From JBFMFB01 sp040752115 (GTDB taxonomy: Bacteria; Pseudomonadota; Gammaproteobacteria; Burkholderiales; Sulfuricellaceae), in assembly GCA_040752115.1 (NCBI GenBank), contig JBFMFB010000017.1, forward strand, positions 1-49,322: DNA of 49,322 bases, given 5' to 3'. Of the stretch, positions 24,521 through 33,336 are shown piece after piece (position 1 is the stretch's first letter; every line of letters begins with the position of its first letter). The notes under the pieces are model-generated. The model worked only from the letters and a program-made list of their open reading frames with translations. It did not search any database and had not been told where the DNA came from. The translations under genes and the position numbers were made by a program.

Positions 24521-25897
24521 ATGCAATATCAATCCCAGGCGGTAGCGAAGCCGTACTTCATCGCTGCCATCGCGCTGTTCGTGGCGCAGATACTGTTCGG
24601 CCTGATCATGGGCCTGCAGTACGTGGTCGGGGACTTCCTGTTCCCGGCGATTCCCTTCAACGTCGCCCGTATGGTGCACACCAACGCGCTGATCGTCTGG
24701 CTGCTGATGGGCTTCATGGGCGCGGCCTATTACCTGATTCCGGAGGAATCGGAAACCGAGCTGTTCAGTCCCAAGCTGGCGATCGCCATGTTCTGGATCT
24801 TCCTGGTCGCCGCAGGCCTGACGGTGGTGGGCTACCTGACGGTGCCCTACGCCACCCTGGCCAAGATGACCGGCAACGACCTGCTGCCAACCATGGGCCG
24901 CGAGTTCCTGGAACAGCCGCTGCTGACTAAAGTCGGCATCGTGATCGTGGCACTGGCCTTCCTGTTCAACATCACCATGACCGTGCTGAAAGGCCGCAAG
25001 ACCTCCATCAGTCTAGTGCTGTTGCTGGGCCTGTGGGGTCTGGCGGTGTTCTTCCTGTTCTCCTTCTACAACCCCTCCAACCTGGTGCTGGACAAGTTCT
25101 ACTGGTGGTGGGTGGTGCACCTGTGGGTGGAAGGCGTGTGGGAACTGATCCTGGGCTCCCTGCTGGCGTTCGTGCTGATCAAGATCACCGGCGTTGACCG
25201 CGAAGTGATCGAAAAATGGCTGTACGTCATCATCGCCATGTCCCTGATCACCGGCCTGGTCGGCATGGGCCACCACTACTTCTGGATCGGCACGCCGGAA
25301 TACTGGCAGTGGTTCGGTTCCGTGTTCTCCGCACTGGAGCCGATCCCGTTCTTCATGATGACCGTGTTCGCGTTCAACATGGTGAACCGCCGCCGCCGCG
25401 AGCATCCCAACAAGGCTGCCACGCTGTGGGCGCTCGGCACCGGTGTGATGGCGTTCCTCGGCGCCGGCGTGTGGGGCTTCCTGCACACCCTGGCCCCGGT
25501 GAACTTCTACACCCACGGCACGCAGATCACCGCCGCCCACGGCCACATGGCCTTCTACGGCGCCTATGTGATGGTGAACCTGACCATCATCTCCTATGCC
25601 ATGCCTCTGCTGCGCGGCCGTGCCGCCAACAGCGACAAGGCCCAGGTGATGGAAATGTGGGGCTTCTGGCTGATGACCATCGCGATTGTGTTCATCACGC
25701 TGTTCCTGACCGCCGCCGGCATCCTGCAAGTCTGGCTGCAGCGCATGGCCGAAACGCCCATGCCGTTCATGATGGCGCAAGACAAGATCGCGCTGTTCTA
25801 CTGGCTGCGTGAAATCACCGGCCTGGTCTTCCTGGTCGGTCTGGTCGTCTACATCGCCAGCTTCTTTGCGAAAGGCGAAACCAAAGCCGCTGCCTGA
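24521..25897 (+). CDS. norB: Nitric oxide reductase catalytic subunit NorB
   Basis: A 458-residue twelve-helix haem-copper-type enzyme that reduces two NO to nitrous oxide using cytochrome c electrons. Key residues align with the Pseudomonas enzyme with a constant offset of seven: FeB ligands H200, H251, H252 and E204; E208 and E273; haem ligands H53, H340 and H342. It lacks the N-terminal quinol-oxidising extension, so it is the cNOR type that needs NorC. ATG 24521 follows aaggaggaaat. A strong terminator follows the gene. Confidence 0.97.
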   Translation: MQYQSQAVAKPYFIAAIALFVAQILFGLIMGLQYVVGDFLFPAIPFNVARMVHTNALIVWLLMGFMGAAYYLIPEESETELFSPKLAIAMFWIFLVAAGLTVVGYLTVPYATLAKMTGNDLLPTMGREFLEQPLLTKVGIVIVALAFLFNITMTVLKGRKTSISLVLLLGLWGLAVFFLFSFYNPSNLVLDKFYWWWVVHLWVEGVWELILGSLLAFVLIKITGVDREVIEKWLYVIIAMSLITGLVGMGHHYFWIGTPEYWQWFGSVFSALEPIPFFMMTVFAFNMVNRRRREHPNKAATLWALGTGVMAFLGAGVWGFLHTLAPVNFYTHGTQITAAHGHMAFYGAYVMVNLTIISYAMPLLRGRAANSDKAQVMEMWGFWLMTIAIVFITLFLTAAGILQVWLQRMAETPMPFMMAQDKIALFYWLREITGLVFLVGLVVYIASFFAKGETKAAA

Positions 25898-25918
25898 TAA
25901 CGAGCGGTAAAAGAATGA

Positions 25919-25946
25919 GGGAGGGGCGACGCCCCTCCCTTTTTTG
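25919..25946 (+). terminator. Rho-independent terminator after norB
   Basis: A 9-bp perfect stem (GGGAGGGGC at 25919-25927, GCCCCTCCC at 25931-25939), 3-nt loop GAC and a T-run (25940-25946). It separates norCB from norEF. Confidence 0.92.
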
Positions 25947-25958
25947 TTTTCCGAGCGC

Positions 25959-26000
25959 TTGACCTGCGTCAAGTACCCGACTATTTTAATGGGCTATTTT
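25959..26000 (+). promoter_or_regulatory. FNR/DNR-activated promoter of norEF
   Basis: The box TTGAC-CTGC-GTCAA is perfectly symmetric at 25959-25972. TATTTT at 25995-26000 lies at the class II spacing, with a start near 26007, 45 bases before norE. It lies just after the norB terminator, so norEF has its own NO or anoxia control. Confidence 0.77.
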
Positions 26001-26051
26001 TCGTTTCTGCGGTAAAATAGCCGATCAAAATTTTTGGCCTGAGGTAGAAAC

Positions 26052-26669
26052 ATGAATTCTCAAAGCATTGCCATGGATCCCGTCGCGCCGATCGCGCCCG
26101 CCGCAGTCCGGCAGGAAGGCAACCCGCCCGGCGATTTCGCCATCTGGATCTTCATCTTCGCCGAGCTGCTGGCGTTCGGCGTATTGTTCCTGGCCTACGC
26201 CTTCACCCGCGCCAAGAACGTGGAGCTGTTCAACGAGTCGCAGCTTACGCTGAGCCGCGAGTCGGGCGCGATCAACACGCTGGTGCTGATCACCAGCAGC
26301 TACTTCGTCGTGCGCGGCGTGGCCGCCATCAAGCAGGGGCTGTCCCGGCAATGCGCCAACTGGCTGACTGCCGGCGTCGCCCTGGGCGGCGTGTTCGTCG
26401 CCATCAAGCTGTGGGAGTTCAACGAAAAGTTCAACGCCGGCATCACGCTCGACACCAACACCTTCTACATGTTCTACCTGTCGCTCACTTTCTTCCATTT
26501 CATGCATGTGCTGATGGGTATGGTGATCCTCGGCTTCGTCATCGCCAAGGCGCGCCGCGGCGGCTACAGCGCGCAAGACCACGCCGGCGTGGAAACCGGT
26601 GCTTCCTTCTGGCACATGGTGGATCTGCTGTGGATCATCCTGTTTCCGCTCGTCTACGTAATTCGCTGA
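26052..26669 (+). CDS. norE: Cytochrome c oxidase subunit III-like protein NorE
   Basis: A 205-residue protein with five membrane helices of the subunit III family. NorE supports full NO reductase activity or assembly but is not catalytic. Motifs: GDFAIWIFIFAELLAFGVLF (about residues 28-47), the family helix YMFYLSLTFFHFMHVLMGMV (about 139-158) and GASFWHMVDLLWIILFPLVY near the end. ATG 26052 follows gaggtagaaac. norF follows after 7 bases, giving an operon. Confidence 0.92.
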   Translation: MNSQSIAMDPVAPIAPAAVRQEGNPPGDFAIWIFIFAELLAFGVLFLAYAFTRAKNVELFNESQLTLSRESGAINTLVLITSSYFVVRGVAAIKQGLSRQCANWLTAGVALGGVFVAIKLWEFNEKFNAGITLDTNTFYMFYLSLTFFHFMHVLMGMVILGFVIAKARRGGYSAQDHAGVETGASFWHMVDLLWIILFPLVYVIR

Positions 26670-26676
26670 GGTTGCC

Positions 26677-26955
26677 ATGCACAACGCCAAGTTCCAATCC
26701 AACGCATTCTCCACGGCGATCTGGCTGGTGCTGGTCGCGCTCACCGTCGCCACCTTCAGCATCGGCGAAGCCGGGCTTGCCGGCAGGAACATCATGCTGG
26801 TGCTGCTCGCCATCGCCATCGTCAAGGGCCAGATGGTCATCAGCTATTTCATGGGGCTGGCCAAGACCCGCTTCCTGTGGCGCGCCATCATGCTCTCCTA
26901 CATGATCATCGTCGGCAGCATGATCGCCGTGGCCTATGTGATGGGCCTGAAGTAA
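26677..26955 (+). CDS. norF: NorF-like small membrane protein (oxidase subunit IV type)
   Basis: A 92-residue protein with three membrane helices (about residues 12-30, 37-57 and 70-90), including IVKGQMVISYFMGLAKTRFLWR, the signature of the prokaryotic cytochrome c oxidase subunit IV family. In nor clusters this gene is called norF and supports NO reductase function with NorE. It starts 7 bases after norE. Confidence 0.87.
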   Translation: MHNAKFQSNAFSTAIWLVLVALTVATFSIGEAGLAGRNIMLVLLAIAIVKGQMVISYFMGLAKTRFLWRAIMLSYMIIVGSMIAVAYVMGLK

Positions 26956-27103
26956 ACCCGCACGTTCCCCTGCGTTGCCGAAGCCAATCTCAAACTCTGC
27001 AATTCGCCAGGAAGAGATACGAATGAACATGAATCGGAACAAAGGGGCATCGCCGCACAGCCCCCGCCTCCACTGATCGCGGAAATTTTTGAATCCTCGT
27101 GAT

Positions 27104-27135
27104 TATTCGTGAACATTCGTGCAAATTCGTGGTTA
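27104..27135. repeat. CACGAAT palindromic element, copy 4 (right arm)
   Basis: ATTCGTGAACATTCGTGCAA then ATTCGTGGTTAA, nearly identical to the right arm at 43680-43712. The left arm is degenerate (a remnant near 27017-27030). It lies between norF and norQ; the rest of 26956-27163 shows no gene. Confidence 0.75.
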
Positions 27136-27163
27136 AACGATTTTTTCAGACCGTAAAGACGCG

Positions 27164-27946
27164 ATGAGCACCATTCCCTTTTATAAGCCGCACGGCAACG
27201 AAATCGAGCTGTTCGAGCACGCCTACAACAACCAGCTGCCGCTTCTGATCAAGGGCCCAACCGGCTGCGGCAAGACGCGCTTCGTGGCGCACATGGCGGC
27301 GCGGCTGGGACGCCCGCTCTACACCGTGGCCTGCCACGACGACCTGACTGCGGCCGACCTGGTGGGCCGGCACCTGATCGGCGACGGCGCCACCTACTGG
27401 GCCGATGGCCCGCTCACCCGCGCGGTGCGCGAAGGCGGCATCTGCTACCTGGACGAAGTGGTGGAGGCGCGCAAGGACACCACCGTGGTGCTGCACCCCT
27501 TGTCCGACGATCGCCGCATCCTGCCGATCGACCGCACCGGCGAGATCCTGCACGCGCCGCCCGAATTCATGCTGGTGGTTTCCTACAACCCCGGCTACCA
27601 GAACCTGCTGAAGGGCATGAAACCCAGCACCCGGCAGCGTTTCGCTTCGATCCGCTTCGATTTTCCGGAGCCCGCGCTGGAAGAGGAAGTCCTCACCGGG
27701 GAAACCGGCACCGACGCGATGACGGCCAAGCGCCTGGTGTCGCTCGCCAACGCCATCCGCGCGCTGAAGGATCACGACCTGGAAGAAGTGGTCGGCACGC
27801 GCATGCTGGTTTACGCGGCAACCCTGATCAAGAGCGGCATGGCGCCGGTGGAAGCGTGCCGCGCGGCAGTGGTGGAAACGCTCACCGACGACGTGGAAAC
27901 CGCCGCGGCCCTGATGGAGGTGGCATGTGCCACGTTCGGACAATGA
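27164..27946 (+). CDS. norQ: NorQ/CbbQ-type MoxR AAA+ ATPase
   Basis: A 260-residue AAA+ chaperone that, with NorD, inserts or activates the non-haem iron of NO reductase. Walker A GPTGCGKT at residues 31-38, Walker B CYLDE at 94-98, sensor-like VSYNPGYQ near residue 142, and the C-terminal CbbQ domain (EEEVLTGETGTD onward). Length is typical (260-270). The small membrane gene overlaps its 3' end by 20 bases and norD follows. Confidence 0.94.
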   Translation: MSTIPFYKPHGNEIELFEHAYNNQLPLLIKGPTGCGKTRFVAHMAARLGRPLYTVACHDDLTAADLVGRHLIGDGATYWADGPLTRAVREGGICYLDEVVEARKDTTVVLHPLSDDRRILPIDRTGEILHAPPEFMLVVSYNPGYQNLLKGMKPSTRQRFASIRFDFPEPALEEEVLTGETGTDAMTAKRLVSLANAIRALKDHDLEEVVGTRMLVYAATLIKSGMAPVEACRAAVVETLTDDVETAAALMEVACATFGQ

Positions 27947-28337
27947 CCGAGAACCGGACTCTGCCATAGCCGGGCAATCCCTGGCGGTGACGGCGGAAAT
28001 CCTCTACCTGGCGAACCTCCTGGTAGCGCCCGGCCTGGCTTTCTTCATTCTGTTGGCGCTGTACCTGCGGCGCGGCAAGGAAGCGCCGCCGCTCGCCTCC
28101 TGCCACCTGCGCCAGACGGTCAGCGCCAGCCTGTGGGCCGGCGGGCTGCTAGTGGTGGCCAATCTGGCGATCATCCTGCTGGGCGGCTATACCGCTCCGT
28201 CAACCTGGGTAATCGTGATTCTTTACTTCACCACCGCCCACTCCACCCTGGTGCTGCTGGGCGTGATGGGGCTGGCGAAGGCGATGGCCGGCAAGAACTA
28301 CGTCTACCCGCTGGTGGGAAGACCCTGCAATGTATAA
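27927..28337 (+). CDS. Small membrane protein between norQ and norD
   Basis: A 136-residue protein that I cannot name. It starts at GTG 27927 with tggagg upstream, inside the norQ end. Three hydrophobic segments: about residues 24-46 (AEILYLANLLVAPGLAFFIL), 66-86 (SASLWAGGLLVVANLAIILL) and 92-117 (TWVIVILYFTTAHSTLVLLG). A Cys-His pair (C59, H60 in LASCHLRQT) and H103 lie near membrane boundaries. The packing between norQ and norD suggests a role in NO reductase assembly or membrane docking of the NorQD pair; this is inference from context. Confidence 0.8.
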   Translation: MPRSDNDREPDSAIAGQSLAVTAEILYLANLLVAPGLAFFILLALYLRRGKEAPPLASCHLRQTVSASLWAGGLLVVANLAIILLGGYTAPSTWVIVILYFTTAHSTLVLLGVMGLAKAMAGKNYVYPLVGRPCNV

Positions 28338-28349
28338 GGAAGCCTGGGC

Positions 28350-30182
28350 ATGGAAGAACAGGTAGGCGCGCTCTGGCACCGCATCATCACCCGCGCGGCG
28401 GATACGCGCTACCCCAAGGCGGCGGTGAAGCTGGAGGAAATCGGCAAGACTGCCGGCATTTTCTTCCGCGCCCTGGGCGGCGATGCGGGGCTCGACCTCA
28501 AGTCCGCCAGCCAGACCGAACATGGCGCGCGCCGCACCCTGCTGCAGCGCATCGCCGGCAGCGGCCAGAAAACCGAGCTGACCTGGCAGGACGACGAAAC
28601 GCTGCACCTGCCGGCGGTGATCGACTATTTCCCCGAGCGCGCATTGAACCGCGATCTTTACCTGTGGCTGGTGGCGCTCGCCGCCGCGGACGACGGCACG
28701 ATTTCCTCCTGGTTTGCCCGCAACCAGCGGGCCGCCCGCAAGGTGCTGGACGAATTCCCCGGCCTGAACGCCAAGTACCGGCGGCTGGTGGACGCTACCC
28801 TGGCGCTGCGCCCCGATCCGGGCAAACTGCCGGCGGACGAGGCGGCGCAGGAACAGGCGATTCGCGCCGCGCTGCTCGATCCCGGCAGCGTGGATGCCCT
28901 GCCCCGCGCAGCAAGGCCGGCCCAGCCCGTTCCTTTGTGGCTGCACCCCAATCCGCCGCACGCCGCTGCATGTCCGTCGGCGGCAGCCGCAGCACAGCAG
29001 CAGGAGGCGGGCGGCAGCAGCCAGGTTTCCGGGGACAAGCGCAAGCGCAAGGCGGAGCGGGCCGAATCGCCGGAAAGCAAGAACCCCTTCATCATGCTGT
29101 TCCGCGCCGAGAGCATTTTCAGCTGGGCCGAATACGTCAAGGTCAACCGCGACACCGAAGAAGAGGAGGACGAGGACAACGCCAGGAAGGCCGCCGAGGA
29201 TCTCGACGTGATGAGCGTGACGCGCGACGGCAAGCGCACCGCCAAGGGCTTCCGCTTCGACCTGGATCTGCCTTCCGAAGCGCTCGACGACACGCCGCTG
29301 GGCGAAGGCATCCTGCAGCCGGAATGGCATTACCGCAAGCACATCCTGCTCCCCGGCCACGTCTGCGTGCAGCCGATGACCGCGGCGCGGGCCGAGCCCT
29401 GCGGCTTGCCGCCCCACCTGCGAAACACCGCGAAGCGGCTGCGCAACCAGTTCCAGGCGCTGACCCCGGCCCGGATATGGCTCAAGGGCCAGGACGACGG
29501 CGCGGAACTCGATCTCGACGCCTGCCTGGAATTCAGCGCCGAGCGCGTCAGCGGCGCCCCGGCGCGCGAGCGGGGCATGTACCGGGACTGCCGGATTCGC
29601 GACCGCGACATGTCATGCCTGCTCCTGGCCGACCTGTCGCTGTCCACCGACGCCTGGATCAGCAACGACGCGCGCGTCATCGACATCATCCGCGACAGCC
29701 TGTTCCTGTTCGCCGAGGCGCTGACCGCCACCGGCGACGGCTTCGCCATGCTGGGCTTTTCCTCGCTCAAGCGCAACGTGCGGCTGCACGTGCTCAAGGG
29801 CTTCGACGACAAGTACGACGCCGAGGCGCGCGGGCGCATTGCGGCCATCAAGCCCGGCTATTACACGCGCATGGGCGCGGCGATCCGCTACGGCGCAACG
29901 CTGCTTTCGGCGCAGCGCAGCACCCAGCGCCTGCTGCTGATCCTGACCGACGGCAAGCCCAACGACCTCGACCAGTACGAAGGGCGCTATGGCGCGGAGG
30001 ACACCCGCATGGCGCTGATCGAAGCGCGCCGCCAGGGCCTGCAGCCGTTCTGCGTCACCATCGACCAGGAAGCGGGCGACTACCTGCCGCACCTGTTCGG
30101 GCCGGCGGGATACGTGGTCATCCACAAGCCGGCCGACCTGCCGAAGGAACTGCCGCTGCTGTATGCGCAGATGACGCGATGA
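28350..30182 (+). CDS. norD: NorD-type VWA-domain activator of NO reductase
   Basis: A 610-residue cytoplasmic or peripheral protein that works with the NorQ ATPase. The N-terminal half is helical. The middle has a low-complexity linker (residues about 190-240, AAAAAQQQEAGGSS and a lysine-rich stretch) and an acidic run EEEEDEDN near residue 272. The C-terminal von Willebrand A domain has the metal site DLSLS near residue 427 and LTDGKPND near 531. ATG 28350 lies 12 bases after the small membrane gene. Confidence 0.94.
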   Translation: MEEQVGALWHRIITRAADTRYPKAAVKLEEIGKTAGIFFRALGGDAGLDLKSASQTEHGARRTLLQRIAGSGQKTELTWQDDETLHLPAVIDYFPERALNRDLYLWLVALAAADDGTISSWFARNQRAARKVLDEFPGLNAKYRRLVDATLALRPDPGKLPADEAAQEQAIRAALLDPGSVDALPRAARPAQPVPLWLHPNPPHAAACPSAAAAAQQQEAGGSSQVSGDKRKRKAERAESPESKNPFIMLFRAESIFSWAEYVKVNRDTEEEEDEDNARKAAEDLDVMSVTRDGKRTAKGFRFDLDLPSEALDDTPLGEGILQPEWHYRKHILLPGHVCVQPMTAARAEPCGLPPHLRNTAKRLRNQFQALTPARIWLKGQDDGAELDLDACLEFSAERVSGAPARERGMYRDCRIRDRDMSCLLLADLSLSTDAWISNDARVIDIIRDSLFLFAEALTATGDGFAMLGFSSLKRNVRLHVLKGFDDKYDAEARGRIAAIKPGYYTRMGAAIRYGATLLSAQRSTQRLLLILTDGKPNDLDQYEGRYGAEDTRMALIEARRQGLQPFCVTIDQEAGDYLPHLFGPAGYVVIHKPADLPKELPLLYAQMTR

Positions 30183-30205
30183 GAATGTTTATCCTTAAAG
30201 CGGCG

Positions 30206-30351
30206 ATTAACCACGAATGGCACGAATGTTCACGAATGAACACGAATAGTAGGGGCACGATTTTTCCTCGCCAGCGGACGGGACGGACAAGAATGGTTGA
30301 TTCACGGGTTAATCATGAACATTCGTGCTTCATTCGTGCCATTCGCGGTTA
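30206..30351. repeat. CACGAAT palindromic element, copy 5
   Basis: Left arm 30206-30247 (TTAACCACGAATGGCACGAA and two more units), right arm 30317-30351 (complement, with GCATTCGTGCCATTCGCGG-type variation). About 70 bases of unique sequence lie between. It occupies the gap between norD and the radical SAM gene. No gene seen in 30183-30385. Confidence 0.85.
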
Positions 30352-30385
30352 CTCGCTTTTTAATGATTTTCGTCGGCAATCCGGG

Positions 30386-30394
30386 TGATATAAT
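30386..30394 (+). promoter_or_regulatory. Extended -10 promoter of the yhcC-ubiUV-ubiT operon
   Basis: TGA-TATAAT at 30386-30394: a perfect -10 with the TG extension, giving a start near 30401, about 29 bases before the first gene. A -35 is weak, as is common with extended -10 promoters. No FNR-type box was seen here. Confidence 0.6.
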
Positions 30395-30429
30395 GCAGGG
30401 TTCATTATCGGCTCAGCCGACTGGAAACG

Positions 30430-31386
30430 ATGGCGCTTTCTGATTACATCTACACCTTCGGGCAGCACATGCTGAAGAAGCATGGCGAGCGCGTGCACAA
30501 GATCGCCCTGGACGCCGGCTTCACCTGCCCCAACCGCGACGGCAGCAAGGGCGTCGGCGGCTGCACCTTCTGCAACAACGCCTCGTTCAGCCCCAACGGG
30601 CGCACCCCGCCCACCATCGCCGAGCAGCTCGCCTCCGGCCGCCGCGCCATTGCCAGACGCACCCGGGCGCGGCGCTTTCTCGCCTATTTCCAGGCCTACA
30701 CCAACACCTACGCCGACGTGGACGAGCTGGCCGCGCTCTACCGGCAGGCGCTGGCCGAGCCGGACGTGATCGGCCTGTCCATCGGCACCCGCCCAGACTG
30801 CGTGCCGGCGGCGGTGCTCGATCTGCTGGCGGATTTCCAGCAACAGGGACACGAAGTATGGCTGGAGCTCGGCCTGCAATCGGCCTTCGACGAAACCCTC
30901 GAGCGCGTCAACCGCGGCCACGGCCTCAAGGAATACCGGGAAACCGTTCTGGCCGCGCGCCGGCGCGGCATCCCGGTGTGCGCCCACCTGATCGTCGGCC
31001 TGCCGGGGGAAACCGCGCAGCACTGCTTCGATACGCTCGACACCGTGCTGGCGCTGGGAGTGGACGGCATCAAGCTGCATCCCCTGCACGTAGTGAAAGG
31101 CACCATGCTCGCCAATGAATGGCGGCGCGGGGAATACCAGCCGCTCGCGACCATGGACGACTACATCCGGATCGCGGCCGACCTGATCGAGCGCACGCCG
31201 CCCCACATCGTGATCCACCGCGTCACCGGCACCGCTTCGAAAGACATCCTGCTGGCGCCGGCCTGGTGCTCGCAGAAATGGAACGTCCTGAACGGCATCG
31301 AGCAGGAGCTGCGCCGCCGCGGCCACCGCCAGGGCGTTTTCGCCAACCCTTTATTCGACCAAGAGGAAATTCTCCATGCAGCCTGA
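30430..31386 (+). CDS. TIGR01212/YhcC-type radical SAM protein
   Basis: A 318-residue radical SAM protein. The cluster-binding cysteines lie in FTCPNRDGSKGVGGCTFCNN (about residues 31-50), with the long first spacing typical of the YhcC family. Further conserved parts: GTRPDCVP near residue 118, LELGLQSAFDETL near 148 and GLPGETAQH near 192. The family's reaction is not firmly established. ubiU starts inside its last codons (11-base overlap), so it is the first gene of the anaerobic ubiquinone operon here. Confidence 0.9.
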   Translation: MALSDYIYTFGQHMLKKHGERVHKIALDAGFTCPNRDGSKGVGGCTFCNNASFSPNGRTPPTIAEQLASGRRAIARRTRARRFLAYFQAYTNTYADVDELAALYRQALAEPDVIGLSIGTRPDCVPAAVLDLLADFQQQGHEVWLELGLQSAFDETLERVNRGHGLKEYRETVLAARRRGIPVCAHLIVGLPGETAQHCFDTLDTVLALGVDGIKLHPLHVVKGTMLANEWRRGEYQPLATMDDYIRIAADLIERTPPHIVIHRVTGTASKDILLAPAWCSQKWNVLNGIEQELRRRGHRQGVFANPLFDQEEILHAA

Positions 31387-32389
31387 ATCCAACCTGGAAC
31401 TGGTCTGCCCGGCGGGCAGCCTGCCGGCGCTGAAGATCGCCGTGGACAACGGCGCGGACTGTGTTTACATGGGCTTTCGCGACGATACCAACGCGCGCAA
31501 TTTCGCCGGCCTCAATTTCGACAAGGCCACTGCAACCGAAGGCGTGCGCTATGCTCACGCCAAGGGTGCGAAAGTGCTGCTCGCGCTCAACACCTATCCC
31601 CAGGCCGCCGGCTGGGAGCGCTGGAAAAAAGCCATCGACCAGGCCGCCGAAATCGGCATCGACGCCGTCATCCTGGCCGACCCCGGACTGATGCAGTATG
31701 CCCGCAAGACGCACCCCGAGCTACGGCTGCACCTGTCGGTGCAGGGTTCCGCCACCAACTACGAGGCGATCAACTTCTACCACGAGCAGTTCGGCATCAG
31801 CCGCGCGGTGCTGCCGCGCGTGCTGGCGCTGGCCCAGGTCGAAAACCTGATGAAGAACACGCCGGTGGAGATCGAACTGTTCGGTTTCGGCGGCCTGTGC
31901 GTCATGGTCGAGGGCCGCTGCTCGCTGTCCTCCTATGTCACCGGCGAATCCCCCAACACCTGCGGCGTGTGCTCGCCGGCCAAGTCGGTGCGCTGGCAGC
32001 AGACCCCCAACGGGCTGGAGTCGCGCCTCAACGGCATCCTGATCGACCGCTACGGCGCCGAAGAAAACGCCGGCTATCCGACGCTGTGCAAGGGGCGCTT
32101 CGAAGTGGAAGGCGAAACCTACTACGCGATCGAGGAACCGACCAGCCTCAATACCCTGGAACTGCTGCCGGAACTGCTGCGCCTGGGCGTGGCCGCGATC
32201 AAGATCGAAGGACGGCAGCGCAGCCCGGCCTACGTGGCGCAGGTATCCAAGGTGTGGCGTGAAGCGATCGACCATGCCAAGCGCAACCCCTCGGGCTATT
32301 CCGTCAAGCCGGCATGGATGGCGGAGCTAGGCAAGGTCGCGGAAGGGCAGCAGAACACGCTCGGCGCCTACCACCGCCCCTGGAAATAA
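31376..32389 (+). CDS. ubiU: Anaerobic ubiquinone hydroxylase component UbiU (peptidase U32 family)
   Basis: A 337-residue U32-family iron-sulfur protein. With UbiV it hydroxylates ubiquinone precursors without oxygen. C175, C182, C199 and C238 have the same spacing (7, 17, 39) as the 4Fe-4S ligands known for E. coli UbiU. LVCPAGSLPALKIAVDNGAD near the N-terminus and FGGLCVMVEGRCSLSSYVTG are family signatures. ATG 31376 follows gagga and overlaps the radical SAM gene. ubiV starts 36 bases after the stop. Confidence 0.95.
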   Translation: MQPESNLELVCPAGSLPALKIAVDNGADCVYMGFRDDTNARNFAGLNFDKATATEGVRYAHAKGAKVLLALNTYPQAAGWERWKKAIDQAAEIGIDAVILADPGLMQYARKTHPELRLHLSVQGSATNYEAINFYHEQFGISRAVLPRVLALAQVENLMKNTPVEIELFGFGGLCVMVEGRCSLSSYVTGESPNTCGVCSPAKSVRWQQTPNGLESRLNGILIDRYGAEENAGYPTLCKGRFEVEGETYYAIEEPTSLNTLELLPELLRLGVAAIKIEGRQRSPAYVAQVSKVWREAIDHAKRNPSGYSVKPAWMAELGKVAEGQQNTLGAYHRPWK

Positions 32390-32425
32390 GCAGAATCCCG
32401 AACAACCCCTTTTAGAGAGCAACCG

Positions 32426-33334
32426 ATGAAGTTAGCTTTAGGCCCCGTACTGTACTACTGGACGCGCGAGAAACTGGAGGAGTTCTACGAGGAAATCGCG
32501 GACGCGCCGGTGGATATCGTCTATCTCGGCGAGACCGTCTGCTCCCGCCGCAAACTGATGCGCCTCCAGGACTGGCTGGAGATCGCGCAGAAACTCGCCG
32601 ACGCAGGCAAGCAAGTGGTGCTCTCCACCCAGGCCCTGATCGAATCCGAGTCGGACCTGAAAACCCTGCGCAAGATCGCGGAAAACGAAAACTTCGCGGT
32701 CGAGGCCAACGACATGGGCGCGGCGCGCCTGCTGGCGGGCCGCAAAATGGCTTTCGTCGCCGGCCCCTACCTCAACATCTACAACCCCCACACCCTGAAC
32801 CTGCTGGCATCGCTCGGCGCCACCCGCTGGGTGATGCCGATCGAGATGTCGCGCGCGGCGCTGGAAGCAATCCAGCAGGAGCGCCCCGCCGGCCTGGAGA
32901 CCGAAGTGTTCGCCTACGGCCGGATGCCGCTTGCCTTCTCGGCGCGCTGCTTCACCGCCCGCTACCACAACCTGCAGAAGGACGACTGCCAGTTCCGCTG
33001 CCTCGACTACGAGAACGGGCTCACCCTGAAAACCCGCGAGGGTCAGCCGTTCCTGGTGCTGAACGGCATCCAGACCCAGTCCGCCCGCATCTATAACCTG
33101 CTGGGCGAACTCGGCGGAATGCGCGAAGCCGGCGTGGACGTGGTGCGCGTCAGCCCGCAGGCCTTCCACACCGGCAAGATCGTGCGCCTGTTCCGCGAAT
33201 GCCTGGAGCAGAAGGCCGCACCGGGCGAAGCCATGAAGAAAATGGAAAAGCTCATGCCCGACGTCGCCTGCGACGGCTACTGGCACGGCAAGCCCGGCCT
33301 GGAACAGGCCTACATGAACCGCGACGCGGAATAG
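32426..33334 (+). CDS. ubiV: Anaerobic ubiquinone hydroxylase component UbiV (peptidase U32 family)
   Basis: A 302-residue partner of UbiU. Predicted 4Fe-4S ligands are C39, C175, C188 and C192; the last three share the 13 and 4 spacing of E. coli UbiV. The start MKLALGPVLYYW and YLGETVCSRR match the family. ATG 32426 follows tagagagcaacc. The lipoate ligase-like gene begins two bases after the stop, so the genes are co-translated. Confidence 0.95.
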   Translation: MKLALGPVLYYWTREKLEEFYEEIADAPVDIVYLGETVCSRRKLMRLQDWLEIAQKLADAGKQVVLSTQALIESESDLKTLRKIAENENFAVEANDMGAARLLAGRKMAFVAGPYLNIYNPHTLNLLASLGATRWVMPIEMSRAALEAIQQERPAGLETEVFAYGRMPLAFSARCFTARYHNLQKDDCQFRCLDYENGLTLKTREGQPFLVLNGIQTQSARIYNLLGELGGMREAGVDVVRVSPQAFHTGKIVRLFRECLEQKAAPGEAMKKMEKLMPDVACDGYWHGKPGLEQAYMNRDAE

Positions 33335-33336
33335 CC

